From contig NZ_CP061008.1 in assembly GCF_014490035.1 (NCBI RefSeq), positions 6,138,001 through 6,202,000 of the forward strand: DNA of 64,000 nt, written 5' to 3'. This document shows, piece by piece, positions 35,049 through 47,115 of the stretch (positions are counted from its first letter, which is position 1; every line of letters begins with the position of its first letter). Below the pieces are notes generated by a model. That model was not told the origin of the DNA and did no database searches. It saw only the letters and a list, made by a program, of their open reading frames with translations. The stretch is from Achromobacter xylosoxidans. Lineage in GTDB: Bacteria; Pseudomonadota; Gammaproteobacteria; Burkholderiales; Burkholderiaceae_B. A program made the translations under genes and the position numbers.

Positions 35049-35909
35049 ATGCAATTTCTGCAGGCACTGATGGACGGCATTCTGCTGGGCGGGGTCTACG
35101 CGGTCATCTCCATCGGACTCACGCTCGTCTTCGGCGTGGTGTCCATCGTCAACTTCGCCCAGGCCGAATTCCTGATGGTGGGCATGTTCGTGGCGTACTT
35201 CGCCTGGAAGCTGCTCGGCCTGGACCCCCTGCTGGGGTCGCTGCTGTCGTTCGCGGTGGCCTTTGCGCTGGGCGTGCTGACGCAGAAGTACCTGATCAAC
35301 CGGGTACTGAAGGCGCCGGCGGTCGCGCAGATCTTCCTGACGGTGGGCCTGCTCATCGTCATGGAGAACCTGGCGCTGATCCTGTTCGGATCCGAGTTCC
35401 GCTCGGTACAGACGCCCTACCAGATGACCGCGCTGGCCGTGGGCCCCATCCTGCTCAGCGCCCCCTACCTGCTGGCCTTCGCGGTCGCGTCGGTGGCGGG
35501 CCTGGCCCTGTGGTGGGTCCTGAAGAAAACCTGGTGGGGCATGGCGGTGCGGGCCACCGCCCAGGATCCCATGGCCGCCAGGCTGTCCGGCATCTCCACC
35601 CACCGCGTGCACCAACTGGCTTTCGGGCTGGGCGTGGGCATGACGGCGCTGGGCGGCGGCATCATCCTGCCCTACTTGACCGCCTCGACCACCGTCGGCG
35701 CGCAGTTCAGCGTGCTGATGTTCACGGCGGTGGTGCTGGACGGGCTGGGCAGCGTGATAGGCGCGGTAGTGGGCGGCGTGGCGGTCGGCGTGATCCAGTC
35801 GCTGTCGTCGCTGGTGCTGCCGATGCAGCTGCAGAACCTGGCGCTGTTCGCCATCTTCATCCTGGTGCTGGCCGTGCGCCCGGAAGGTCTTCTGAAAAGG
35901 GCGGGCTGA
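35049..35909 (+). CDS. Branched-chain-type ABC importer permease, LivH-like
   Basis: A 286-residue permease with about eight helices; LivH marks are LMDGILLGGVYAVISIGLTL, VSIVNFAQAEFLMVGMF and AVVLDGLGSVIGAVVGGVAV. It follows the binding-protein gene by 22 bases and shares the TGATG stop-start overlap with the LivM-like gene. Confidence 0.92.
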   Translation: MQFLQALMDGILLGGVYAVISIGLTLVFGVVSIVNFAQAEFLMVGMFVAYFAWKLLGLDPLLGSLLSFAVAFALGVLTQKYLINRVLKAPAVAQIFLTVGLLIVMENLALILFGSEFRSVQTPYQMTALAVGPILLSAPYLLAFAVASVAGLALWWVLKKTWWGMAVRATAQDPMAARLSGISTHRVHQLAFGLGVGMTALGGGIILPYLTASTTVGAQFSVLMFTAVVLDGLGSVIGAVVGGVAVGVIQSLSSLVLPMQLQNLALFAIFILVLAVRPEGLLKRAG

Positions 35910-36883
35910 TGACCAAGAACCGACAACTCCTGCTGTGGGCGCTGCCGCTGGCGGCCGCCCTGATCGTGCCGTGGCTGATGGAAGACCAGGGCTACGGTAT
36001 CCGCGTGCTGACGCTGGTGCTGCTGTTTGCCGCCATGGGCCAGTCCTGGAACATCGTGGGCGGCCTGGCCAACCAGATCTCGCTGGGCCATGCGGCCTTC
36101 TTCGGACTAGGCGCCTACACCTCGACCCTGCTGCTCATGCGCTACGGGATCTCGCCCTGGCTGGGCATCGTCGCCGCCATGGCGGTGGCCGCGGCCGCGG
36201 GCGCGCTGCTCAGCCTGCCCACCATGCGGCTGCGCGGACATTACTTCGCGCTGGCCACGCTGGCCTTCGGCGAAGTGCTGCGCGCCATCGCCAACACCTG
36301 GGCCTCCGTAACGGGCGGGCCGGTCGGCGTGTCCATCCCGTTCTCGGAAGGACTGGCCCAGATGCAGTTCAAGTCCAGCATCCCCTACTACTACCTGATG
36401 CTGGCGGCCGCGGTGATTACCTCGATCGTGTTCGCGCTGATCAGCCATTCGCGCCTGGGCTACCGCCTGCGCGCGGTCAAGGCCAACCCGCAGGCCGCCG
36501 AAGTCATCGGCGTCGACACCGCCCGCACCCGCATCCTTGCCGCCGTCATCTCGGCCGCGCTGATGGGCGCCTGCGGCACGCTGTACGCGCAGTTCATCTA
36601 CTTCTTCGACCCGGACACGGTCTTCTCGCTGGTCGGCATCTCGGTGCGCGTGGCGCTGATCTGCATCATCGGCGGCGTGGGCACGGTAGCCGGCCCGCTG
36701 ATCGGCGCGCTGGTCATCATCCCGCTGGAAGAGACGTTCAACGACTGGCTGTCGGGCCACACCGCGGGCGTATCGCAGCTGGCCTTCGGGCTGATCCTGA
36801 TCGCCATCATCCTGATCGAGCCGCGCGGCCTGTCGGCGCTGTGGACCCGGCTGCGCAACCTGACGCGAGGCCAGCATGCCTGA
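35909..36883 (+). CDS. Branched-chain-type ABC importer permease, LivM-like
   Basis: A 324-residue permease starting MTKNRQLLLWALPLAAAL at 35909, overlapping the LivH stop by one base. LivM marks are SWNIVGGLANQISLGHAAFF, MRLRGHYFALATLAFGEV and CIIGGVGTVAGPLIGALVI. Unlike the first importer in this window, LivM is not fused to its ATPase here. Confidence 0.92.
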   Translation: MTKNRQLLLWALPLAAALIVPWLMEDQGYGIRVLTLVLLFAAMGQSWNIVGGLANQISLGHAAFFGLGAYTSTLLLMRYGISPWLGIVAAMAVAAAAGALLSLPTMRLRGHYFALATLAFGEVLRAIANTWASVTGGPVGVSIPFSEGLAQMQFKSSIPYYYLMLAAAVITSIVFALISHSRLGYRLRAVKANPQAAEVIGVDTARTRILAAVISAALMGACGTLYAQFIYFFDPDTVFSLVGISVRVALICIIGGVGTVAGPLIGALVIIPLEETFNDWLSGHTAGVSQLAFGLILIAIILIEPRGLSALWTRLRNLTRGQHA

Positions 36884-37616
36884 CATCCTCAAGGTCTCAC
36901 GCATCCAGCGCCGCTTCGGCGGCCTGAAAGCCGTGGACGACGTGTCGTTCACCGTGGCCCGCGGCGACATCCTGGGCCTCATCGGCCCCAATGGCGCCGG
37001 CAAGACCACCCTGTTCAACCTGCTGGTCGGGCTGTACCGCGGCAATGGCGGCAGCATCGAACTGGAAGGGCGCGACATCAGCGGCCTGCGGCCCCACCAG
37101 ATCGCGGCGCTGGGCATGACCAAGACCTTCCAGAACGTGGCGCTGTTTCCCGAGATGACGGTGCTGGACAACGTCCTGGTCGGCGGGCTGCTGCGCCACG
37201 ACGTCGGCCGGGCGCGCCGGCTTGCGCTGGAAAATCTCGACCGCGTCGGCCTGTCCGGCATCGCCGCCAAGCCCGCCGGCGAACTGTCGTTTCCCGAGCA
37301 GGCGCGGGTGGAACTGGCGCGCGCGCTGTGCACCGACCCCAAGGTATTCCTGCTGGACGAGGTCATGGCGGCGCTGAACGAATCCGAGATGGACGCCCTG
37401 CTGGACCTGATCCGCACCCTGCGCGACGAGTCCGGCATCACCTTCATCGTGGTGGAACACCATATGCGCGCCATCATGCGCCTGTGCAACCGGATCCTGG
37501 TGCTGTCGTTCGGCCAGAAGATCGCCGAGGGCAGCCCGGCGCAGATCGCGGCCGATCCCACGGTGATCGAGGTCTACCTGGGCAAGTCGCTGGAGCAGCT
37601 GGAGGTGCCGGCATGA
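36876..37616 (+). CDS. Branched-chain-type ABC importer ATPase, LivG-like
   Basis: A 246-residue ATPase with Walker A GPNGAGKTTL, the LivG-typical GMTKTFQNVALFPEMTVLDN, a signature that reads LSFPEQARVELARAL (the usual SGG is replaced by SFP, as is common in LivG) and Walker B VFLLDEVMAAL. It overlaps the LivM gene by eight bases and the LivF gene by four. In Walker B the usual DEP reads DEV, a small oddity. Confidence 0.9.
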   Translation: MPDILKVSRIQRRFGGLKAVDDVSFTVARGDILGLIGPNGAGKTTLFNLLVGLYRGNGGSIELEGRDISGLRPHQIAALGMTKTFQNVALFPEMTVLDNVLVGGLLRHDVGRARRLALENLDRVGLSGIAAKPAGELSFPEQARVELARALCTDPKVFLLDEVMAALNESEMDALLDLIRTLRDESGITFIVVEHHMRAIMRLCNRILVLSFGQKIAEGSPAQIAADPTVIEVYLGKSLEQLEVPA

Positions 37617-38326
37617 GCCTGTTGCAGATCCAGGGGCTGACCGCCGCCTACGACCGCAGCCCGGTGCTGCGCGACATCACGCTGGACGTGCCCGCGGGCG
37701 GCTTCGTCGCCGTGGTCGGCGCCAACACGGCTGGCAAGAGCACGCTGCTGCGCTGCATCTCCGGCCTGCTCGACAAGGTCGGCGGCAGTGTCAGGTTCGA
37801 CGGGCAGGAGATCCTGCGCCTGGCGCCGCACCGCGTCCCCGAGCTAGGCATCGCCCACGTGCCGGAAGGCCGTCACGTCTTTCCGGAAATGACGGTCGAG
37901 GAAAACCTGTACCTGGGCGGCTACACCCGCCGCCGCGACATGGCGGCGGTCAGGCGCGGCTGCGAGCGGATCTACGCGCTGTTTCCACGGTTGCGGGAAC
38001 GGCGCCGCCAGCAGGCCGGCACGCTGTCCGGCGGCGAGCAGCAGATGGTGGCCTTCGGCCGCGCCTTGATGCTGGAGCCGCGGCTGTTGCTGCTGGACGA
38101 GCCCAGCCACGGCCTGGCACCCAAAATCGTCGAGGAGATGCACCAGGCCATGATAGACATCCACCGCAGCGGCCTGACCATCTTGCTGGTGGAGCAGAAC
38201 ACGCGCCTGGCGCTATCGGTGGCCGAGTACGCGTACGTGCTGCAGTCGGGTTCCCTGGTGCTGTCCGGCCCCAGCGCCGAACTGCTGGAAGACGGCCGCG
38301 TGCGGGCGGCCTACCTCGGTTTGTAG
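37613..38326 (+). CDS. Branched-chain-type ABC importer ATPase, LivF-like
   Basis: A 237-residue ATPase starting MSLLQIQGLTAAYDRSPVLR at 37613 (ATGA overlap with the LivG gene). Walker A reads GANTAGKSTLL (T where G is usual), the signature is LSGGEQQMVAFGRAL and Walker B LLLLDEPSHGLAP. HVPEGRHVFPEMTVEEN is LivF-typical. It completes the second importer. Confidence 0.92.
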   Translation: MSLLQIQGLTAAYDRSPVLRDITLDVPAGGFVAVVGANTAGKSTLLRCISGLLDKVGGSVRFDGQEILRLAPHRVPELGIAHVPEGRHVFPEMTVEENLYLGGYTRRRDMAAVRRGCERIYALFPRLRERRRQQAGTLSGGEQQMVAFGRALMLEPRLLLLDEPSHGLAPKIVEEMHQAMIDIHRSGLTILLVEQNTRLALSVAEYAYVLQSGSLVLSGPSAELLEDGRVRAAYLGL

Positions 38327-38443
38327 CCATGGCCCGCCGACGGGATATATTGCGTCTTTACGTAGACACGGCGGTTCGCCGCGGCGCGGCCATGAGCCTG
38401 CGCCGGCGCGCCGGCCCGCCGCCAGCTTAAGCGAGAGACAGCC

Positions 38444-39187
38444 ATGGCCAGCCCGACAGGCGCGGTATTCGAAAAACCCGGCACCCTGCGCACCCGCGTG
38501 GAGGAATTCCTGCGCGCGTCCATCATGGACGGACGGATCAAGGGCGGAGAACGCCTGCGCGAACAGGAACTGTGCGATCAGCTCGGCATCAGCCGCAGCA
38601 CGCTGCGCGAGGCGCTGCGCACCCTGGAGGCCGAGCGCCTGATTTCCATCGAACCGCACCGCGGCCCCACCGTGGTGCGCATCACCGAAAAAGCGGCCCG
38701 CGACCTCTATGCCCTGCGCGCCCTGCTGGAAGGCTACGCCGCGCATGAATTCGCCAGGCTGGCAAGCGATGCCGACGTCGAACGCCTGCGCAAGGCGGTG
38801 GACGCCCTGCACCGCCAGGCCAAGGGCAGCAACAAGGCGGCCCTGCTGGCGGCCAAGCGCGACTTCTACGATGTGCTGCTGAGCGGCTGCGACAACGACC
38901 TGGTCAAGGACATGCTGCCGGGCCTGCTGTCGCGCATCAATCTGCTGCGCGCCACCTCGTTCGCGCGCGCCGACCGCCTGCCGGAAAGCATGGCCGAAAT
39001 CGACCTGATCTTCGAGCGCATCCGGGCTCGGGATCCGCAAGGCGCGCAAAGCGCGGCGCAGAGCCATATCGTGAACGCGGAACGCACCGCGCTCGAAGTG
39101 CTCAAGCGCCAGCAACAGGAGACATCCGACAGTGAAGGCGATCGTCCAGAAACTAAAGGCCGGGGCAGCCCTGGCTCAGCAGGATAG
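38444..39187 (+). CDS. GntR family transcriptional regulator (FCD domain)
   Basis: A 247-residue regulator with a GntR winged helix (KGGERLREQELCDQLGISR, then STLREALRTLEAERLISIEP) and a C-terminal helical FCD domain (about 85-225, LYALRALLEGYAAHEFARLA). The C-terminus overlaps the next gene by 56 bases. It lies inside the import-hydrolase operon and probably controls it through the palindrome at 33700-33716; a stem GTCT-N6-AGAC about 80 bases before its own start might be a second site. Confidence 0.88.
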   Translation: MASPTGAVFEKPGTLRTRVEEFLRASIMDGRIKGGERLREQELCDQLGISRSTLREALRTLEAERLISIEPHRGPTVVRITEKAARDLYALRALLEGYAAHEFARLASDADVERLRKAVDALHRQAKGSNKAALLAAKRDFYDVLLSGCDNDLVKDMLPGLLSRINLLRATSFARADRLPESMAEIDLIFERIRARDPQGAQSAAQSHIVNAERTALEVLKRQQQETSDSEGDRPETKGRGSPGSAG

Positions 39188-40364
39188 CGAATTCATCCTG
39201 GCCGCGCGCGGCCTGCCCTGCGCCATCTGGCTGCAAGCAGGACCCGCTCCCGATGAAAGAATCGCGGCCTGGGCAGGCCAGCCCGCCGCCCCCTCGCAAT
39301 GCATTGTCGTCAGCGCGCCGCCCGAAACCTGGCACAAGCTGCTCAGCGACACCCCGCCCCCGGGCTACCACTCCTTCACCGCGGCCCGCCGCCAGGCGCA
39401 AGGCCTGCGCGTCAGCGGCGACGCGCTGGCCGTCGCCCAGGCCCTGCACCCGCTGGAACGGCTGTTCGAGATCCTGCGCGGCCAGCTCGCCGCCACTCCC
39501 GAATGGCTGGACCGCAGCCCGATTTCCGGCGCCTACGCCACCCTCGATATCGGCCCGGCCCGGACCTCTCTCTACTATGAAACCAGCGGCCTCGACGCCG
39601 GCCCCCCACTGCTGATGCTGCACACGGCGGGCGCGGACTCCCGCCAGTACCATGCGCTGATGGCCGATCCCGAACTGCGACGGCAATGGCGCATGATCGC
39701 CTTCGATATGCCCGGGCACGGGCGCAGCATGCCCCTGTCCGACCAGGCCTGGACCGCTGAAGGTCTCACGCGCGACGCCTATCTGCAGACCTGCCTGGCG
39801 GTGATCCGCCAGATCGCGGGCGCGCCGGCGGCGCTGCTGGGCTGCTCGATGGGCGCGGCGATGGCGCTGGTGGTCGCGGCAAGCAGCCCCGCCGACGTGG
39901 CCGGCGTGGTCGCGCTGGAGGCTCCTTATAAGGCCGCTGGACGGCGCACCCCCATGCTGTGCCACCCCCAGGTCAACCAGGCGGCGCACAACCCCGCCTA
40001 CGTGCGCGGCCTGATGGGACCGGCTTCCACCCTGCAGGCGCGGCGCGACGCGGCCTGGATCTACTCGCAGGGCGGCTTCAATGTCTATGCCAACGATCTC
40101 TGGTTCTACAGCGAAGATTTCAACGCCGCCGAGCACCTGGCCGGCCTCAACGCCGATGCCTTCGGCATATCGCTGCTGACTGGCGCCTACGATTATTCGG
40201 CCAGCCCCGAGGATTCCCGCCGGGTCGCGGCCCTGATTCCCGGCGCGCGCTTTCAGGCCATGCCAGAACTGGGACATTTCCCCATGGTCGAGAACCCGCA
40301 ACGCCTCATGGACTATCTGCGGCCCGAGCTGGACCGCCTGCGCAATCACGGAGCCATCGCATGA
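39132..40364 (+). CDS. Alpha/beta-fold hydrolase with an extra N-terminal domain
   Basis: A 410-residue protein starting at GTG. Residues about 1-120 form an extra domain (GYHSFTAARRQAQGLRVSGD, QALHPLERLFEILRG) that is weakly SCP2-like. Residues about 140-400 are an alpha/beta hydrolase: oxyanion segment LLMLHTAGADSRQYH, nucleophile Ser239 in GCSMGAA and late His in ELGHFPMVENP. It would cleave an ester, amide or C-C bond of the imported compound. The start codon lies within the GntR gene, indicating translational coupling. Confidence 0.82.
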   Translation: MKAIVQKLKAGAALAQQDSEFILAARGLPCAIWLQAGPAPDERIAAWAGQPAAPSQCIVVSAPPETWHKLLSDTPPPGYHSFTAARRQAQGLRVSGDALAVAQALHPLERLFEILRGQLAATPEWLDRSPISGAYATLDIGPARTSLYYETSGLDAGPPLLMLHTAGADSRQYHALMADPELRRQWRMIAFDMPGHGRSMPLSDQAWTAEGLTRDAYLQTCLAVIRQIAGAPAALLGCSMGAAMALVVAASSPADVAGVVALEAPYKAAGRRTPMLCHPQVNQAAHNPAYVRGLMGPASTLQARRDAAWIYSQGGFNVYANDLWFYSEDFNAAEHLAGLNADAFGISLLTGAYDYSASPEDSRRVAALIPGARFQAMPELGHFPMVENPQRLMDYLRPELDRLRNHGAIA

Positions 40365-41164
40365 CGCTGCCCAACTACGAGGTCTACGCCCTGCGCTACG
40401 CCACGGTGGCGCGGCAGCGCAGCCAGAACTTCATCACGCCGCCCGACCCGCACGACGGCCCCATGCCGATGGACTATTTCGTCTGGGTCATCCGCGACGG
40501 CGCGCGCGCCTACCTGGTGGACACGGGATTCAATGAAGAGGCTGCGCGCGCCCGTGGCCGCGAGTTCCTGCGCTGCCCAATAGAGGCGCTGGCGAAACTT
40601 GGCATCGCGCCCGCCGACATCCGCGACGTCATCGTCACGCATCTGCACTACGACCACGCCGGCAACATCCGCAAGCTGCCGCAAGCCCGTCTGCATCTGC
40701 AGGAAAGCGAGCTGCATTACGCCTGCGGCTGCAATATGCGCTTCGACATGCTGCGCCACGCCTATGCGGTGGAAGACGTGGTGGACGTGGTGCGGGGCGT
40801 GTACGACAAGCGCGTGGCCTTCTACCACGGCCACGACGAGATCGCGCCCGGCCTGCAGTTGCTGCACATCGGCGGCCACACCCGCGGGCTGCAGGCGGTG
40901 CGCGTGCACACCGCGCGCGGCTGGATGGTGCTGGCCTCCGACGCCAGCCACTACTACGACAACATGGGCCGCGATGCGCCCTTTCCCATCGTCGACAACG
41001 TGGCCGACATGCTGGCGGGCTACGAGATCCTGCTGAAATTCGCGGAATCGCCCGACCACATCGTGCCAGGACACGATCCTCTGGTCAGGACGCGGTATCC
41101 GGGCCTGAGCGGCGCGGATACCGAAGTGGTGGCGCTGCACCTGGGCCACGGCGCGCGCCCCTGA
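40361..41164 (+). CDS. Metallo-beta-lactamase-fold hydrolase (lactonase-like)
   Basis: A 267-residue protein with the zinc-binding motif HLHYDH at residues 94-99 and later ligands in LLHIGGHTRGLQ, LASDASHYYD and VPGHDPL. It resembles the N-acyl-homoserine lactonase branch, but the context (import and hydrolase genes) suggests opening of a lactone or similar ring in a catabolic route rather than quorum quenching. It overlaps the alpha/beta hydrolase gene by four bases and ends the plus-strand operon. Confidence 0.85.
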   Translation: MTLPNYEVYALRYATVARQRSQNFITPPDPHDGPMPMDYFVWVIRDGARAYLVDTGFNEEAARARGREFLRCPIEALAKLGIAPADIRDVIVTHLHYDHAGNIRKLPQARLHLQESELHYACGCNMRFDMLRHAYAVEDVVDVVRGVYDKRVAFYHGHDEIAPGLQLLHIGGHTRGLQAVRVHTARGWMVLASDASHYYDNMGRDAPFPIVDNVADMLAGYEILLKFAESPDHIVPGHDPLVRTRYPGLSGADTEVVALHLGHGARP

Positions 41165-41194
41165 ATGCTGGCGTTTCGCGCCAGCGGCGCGGCA

Positions 41195-42187
41195 TCACAA
41201 GCCCAGCGGCCGGATCGCCTCGTCCACGTCTTCCGCCGACATGTCCTGCACGATGAGGACCATGGCGCCCGCCCGCTGCGCGCCATCCGCTCCTTCCACA
41301 GGCTCGGGCACCGAGAAGACATGGCGCACGCCGTGGACGGCCCGCAGGGTCCCGTCCGTCCAGAGCAAGAGCCCCTTCGCACGCAATAGCCGGTCGCCGA
41401 CCTGGCGCTGCATGTGCCGGGTCCAGCGCGCATAGTCCTCCCAACCCACCGGCCGGCTCTGGGTAAAGGCGTAGGACACGATGCCGTAGCGCAACACGTG
41501 CGCCAGCGGCCCCGCGGTTGGCGCCGCGTGCAGCGCCGCAACATCCAGATGCTCGGCGCGCAGTCCGTCGAACAGCGCGGGCGCGTCCCCATCCACGGTG
41601 TCCGGCGACACGGGGCGAATGGGCGCGCTGGCGTTGTAGCCGCGCAGCGCAACGCGCAGTGCGCCCACGGCGGCCTCATCGGCCAGATCGGTCTTGGTCA
41701 GCGCGATGCGGTCGGCGATGGCGATCTGGGTGCTGGCTTCGCGGTAGGCGTCCAGCGTCGGCAGGCCATGCAGCGCGTCCGCCGTCGCCACCACGCCGCC
41801 GAAGCGGTAGTGGCGGGCAATGAGCGGATCCGCCGCCAGCGTGTTGATGACCGGACAGGGATCCGCCAGCCCCGAGGTTTCCACCACCACCCGCGTAAAC
41901 GCGGGGATCTCGCCGCGCTGGCGCCGGTAATAGAGCGACTCCAGCGTATCCTGCAGCGAACTGGTCGCCGCGCAGCACAGGCAGCCGGAATCCAGCAGCA
42001 CCACGTCGGTATCGTCGGCGCGGCCCACCAGCATGTGGTCCAGGCCGATCTCGCCAAACTCGTTGATGACCACCGCCGTGTCGGCAAAGCGCGGGCTGCG
42101 CACCAGGCGCGACAGCAGCGTGGTCTTGCCGCTGCCCAGGAAGCCCGTCAGCAGGTAGACCGGCAACGGTCCGGCGGTCGTGGGCAT
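41195..42187 (-). CDS. CobW/COG0523-family GTPase, probable metallochaperone
   Basis: A 330-residue P-loop GTPase: Walker A GFLGSGKTTLL (residues about 15-25), the metal-binding GCLCC motif at 68-72, VVETSGLADP and the base-specificity motif LTKTDLAD. The C-terminal CobW domain is about residues 230-325. Family members deliver zinc or other metals to client enzymes. It ends the operon that encodes a binuclear-metal amidohydrolase and faces the metallo-beta-lactamase gene, so one of those may be the client. Confidence 0.9.
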   Translation of the reverse strand: MPTTAGPLPVYLLTGFLGSGKTTLLSRLVRSPRFADTAVVINEFGEIGLDHMLVGRADDTDVVLLDSGCLCCAATSSLQDTLESLYYRRQRGEIPAFTRVVVETSGLADPCPVINTLAADPLIARHYRFGGVVATADALHGLPTLDAYREASTQIAIADRIALTKTDLADEAAVGALRVALRGYNASAPIRPVSPDTVDGDAPALFDGLRAEHLDVAALHAAPTAGPLAHVLRYGIVSYAFTQSRPVGWEDYARWTRHMQRQVGDRLLRAKGLLLWTDGTLRAVHGVRHVFSVPEPVEGADGAQRAGAMVLIVQDMSAEDVDEAIRPLGL

Positions 42188-42194
42188 GGGCAGC

Positions 42195-42920
42195 TCAGGC
42201 CTGTTCCGCGGCGGGCGCGGGCAGGTTGCGCAGATAGTCCTGCACTTCGCGCGACGGAATCACGTCGGCGTACTTGCAGTTCAGGTCGAACAGGCTCATC
42301 GCGTGGCTGGCCTGGAAGCGGTCGAACGCAGCCTCTTCGGGAATGATGACCTTGAAGTTGTACGAGTAGGCATCCACCGTGGTGGCGCGCAGGCATCCCG
42401 AAGACGTGCAGCCCACCAGGATGAGGGTGTCCACGTCCAGGAAGTTCAGGTGGCTCATGAAGATGGTGCCGAAGAAGCAGGACGGCTTCTGCTTGGTGAT
42501 GCGGATGTCCTGCGGCCGCGGCGCCAGCGGCTCCACGGTCTGCGTGGCGTGGGTATTGGCGAGCACGGTCTTCTCGCCGCCGCGATGGTTCTTGCCCACT
42601 TGCACGCCGCTGTCCAGCAGATCGGCGCGGCGGCCGCTTTCGGTATAGAAGACCGGTATGTTCTTGTCGCGCGCCAGCTCCAGCAGCGGCACGATGTGCG
42701 CCACCGCGTCCCAGGCCTCGCGGCCGCAATGGGTGCGGTACTGCTTCAGTCCTTCCAGGATGTCCTGGGGCGTGTCGCCGCAGAAGTTGTACTGCACGTC
42801 GATGATGAACAGGGCCGGACGTTTGCCGAAGCCGCCGCGCTTGCCATAGCCGGCCTGCGCCAGCACCTGCTTGTCGCGCTCGGTCAGAAAATCGTCCCAG
42901 ATTCGCTTGGTTTCGCTCAT
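42195..42920 (-). CDS. Isochorismatase-family amidohydrolase (N-carbamoylsarcosine amidase-like)
   Basis: A 241-residue cysteine hydrolase with the family triad: Asp41 in FIIDVQYNF, Lys145 in KQKPSCFFGT and Cys176 in VGCTSSGCLRAT. Such enzymes hydrolyse carbamoyl or open-chain amides and release ammonia. The gene lies between the cyclic-amidohydrolase gene and the CobW gene on one strand. Its natural partner reaction would be hydrolysis of the product of ring opening by the upstream enzyme. Confidence 0.87.
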   Translation of the reverse strand: MSETKRIWDDFLTERDKQVLAQAGYGKRGGFGKRPALFIIDVQYNFCGDTPQDILEGLKQYRTHCGREAWDAVAHIVPLLELARDKNIPVFYTESGRRADLLDSGVQVGKNHRGGEKTVLANTHATQTVEPLAPRPQDIRITKQKPSCFFGTIFMSHLNFLDVDTLILVGCTSSGCLRATTVDAYSYNFKVIIPEEAAFDRFQASHAMSLFDLNCKYADVIPSREVQDYLRNLPAPAAEQA

Positions 42921-42953
42921 GGTAATGCCTGCCAGAAAGAGAGTAGGTTCAGT

Positions 42954-44315
42954 TCAAAGACGCTTGAGATAGCGGCCGCCCGGATTGCTGCGCGCGGCGT
43001 CGGTAATGCGGCCGTCCAGCGCCACGGTGCGCCCGCGCACCAACGTGCGCACGGGCCAACCCTTCAGGGTCATGCCCTCGTAGGGCGAGTAATCGGAATT
43101 GGATTCGAGCGCAGCGGGATCGACGGTGCGCTCCAGGTCCGGATCCACCAGCACCAGGTCGGCATCCTTGCCGATCTCGATGCTGCCCTTGGCCGGCATG
43201 CGATAGATGCGGGCGGAGTTCTCCGTGCCGACCTTCATCAGCGTTTCCAGCGGCACGCCACGGCGGTGATAGCCCTCGTGCAGCAAAATCGGCAGCATCA
43301 GGCCGGTGCCGGGAAAACCGTTGCTGGCCGCCCAGATGTCGGTGTCCTTGGTGGCGCGCTTGCGCGGCACATGGTCGGTGCCGATGGTGGTGATGGAACC
43401 GTCCAGCACGCCCTCCCACATCGCGTCCACATCGGCCTGGCCGCGCACCGGCGGATTGACCTTGGCATAAGTCCCGGCGGGCGATTCGTCATTCAGGAAC
43501 AGGTAGTGCGGGCAGGTCTCGACGTAGATCGGCGGCGCGTCGGGCGTGCGGCGGTGGCGCCGCGCCTCGTCCAGCGCCTCGCGGCTGCTCAGGTGCACGA
43601 TGTTGACCGCGGCGCCGGTCTTGGATGCGAAGTAGCAGACGCGGTGCACGTTCTCCGCTTCCAGGAAGTCCGGGCTCTGTTCGTTCCAGGCCTTCAGGTC
43701 GTCGCGGCCGGCGGCGCGCAGCGGGTCCCGCAGGACCGGAATCACTTCTACGTTTTCACAATGCACGCCCATGATCGCGCCCGGGATCGCCGCGGTGGCG
43801 CGCAGCGCTGAATACAGCAGACCGTCGTCGATATCGGTAAAGCCCTTGGACAGCCCTGCAGCGCCCTTGTACATCATGTAGAGCTTGTAGGAATTGACGT
43901 TGAAGCGGCGCGAGATTTCCTCCAGCGTCTCCACGTGCAGATTGCTGGTGATGCCGAAATGGAAGCCGAAATCCACGCAGCTCTGCGACAAGGCGCGATC
44001 GCGCACCTTATCGAAGGATTCGCGGATATCCGCCGAGCGATGAAACGACAGCACGGAGGTGGTGCCGCCCAGGGCGGCGAAGCGCGACTCGGTTTCGAAG
44101 TCGGTCTCTGGCGAGCCGAAGCCGAAATGCACGTGCGGATCGATCAGTCCCGGCAGTACCCACAAGCCCTGGCAATCTATGGTCTCACGGGACTCGAACT
44201 GCGCGCCCGGCTCGGCAATGATGGCAATCCGGCCGTCGATGACGCCGAGCACGCCTTCGGTCAGCCCCTGCTGAGGCAAGTACAGTCTGGCGTTGGTAAG
44301 TAGCAGATCCAGCAT
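42954..44315 (-). CDS. Dihydroorotase/hydantoinase-family cyclic amidohydrolase
   Basis: A 453-residue amidohydrolase. All binuclear metal ligands are visible: His61 and His63 in DPHVHFG, the carboxylated Lys144 in NSYKLYMMY, His185 in GVHCEN, His241 in NIVHLSS and Asp314 in IGTDHVP. It would open a cyclic amide such as a hydantoin, dihydropyrimidine or allantoin-like ring. No allantoin or pyrimidine genes are alongside, so the substrate is open. It lies 30 bases after the aconitase-like gene on the same strand. Confidence 0.88.
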   Translation of the reverse strand: MLDLLLTNARLYLPQQGLTEGVLGVIDGRIAIIAEPGAQFESRETIDCQGLWVLPGLIDPHVHFGFGSPETDFETESRFAALGGTTSVLSFHRSADIRESFDKVRDRALSQSCVDFGFHFGITSNLHVETLEEISRRFNVNSYKLYMMYKGAAGLSKGFTDIDDGLLYSALRATAAIPGAIMGVHCENVEVIPVLRDPLRAAGRDDLKAWNEQSPDFLEAENVHRVCYFASKTGAAVNIVHLSSREALDEARRHRRTPDAPPIYVETCPHYLFLNDESPAGTYAKVNPPVRGQADVDAMWEGVLDGSITTIGTDHVPRKRATKDTDIWAASNGFPGTGLMLPILLHEGYHRRGVPLETLMKVGTENSARIYRMPAKGSIEIGKDADLVLVDPDLERTVDPAALESNSDYSPYEGMTLKGWPVRTLVRGRTVALDGRITDAARSNPGGRYLKRL

Positions 44316-44345
44316 GATGTGGTTTTTCCCGATAGATGCGTGTTT

Positions 44346-47081
<2,736 letters not shown>

Positions 47082-47099
47082 CTTACGGCTTACGAAAGA

Positions 47100-47115
47100 A
47101 TAGTGTCAACACTAT
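47100..47115. promoter_or_regulatory. ATAGTGT-CA-ACACTAT inverted repeat, probable GntR operator
   Basis: Seven-base arms with a two-base centre lie 18 bases upstream of the aconitase start codon. The core GTGTCAACAC is repeated, in whole or half, near the divergent GntR gene (47302-47344). This matches the TGT-N2-ACA style operator of FCD-type GntR proteins. Confidence 0.7.

Noticed and set aside
40361..41164. Quorum-quenching lactonase as the role of the metallo-beta-lactamase-fold protein
   Set aside because: The zinc motif alone does not prove this; the gene overlaps a hydrolase gene in an import operon, so a catabolic role is more likely.
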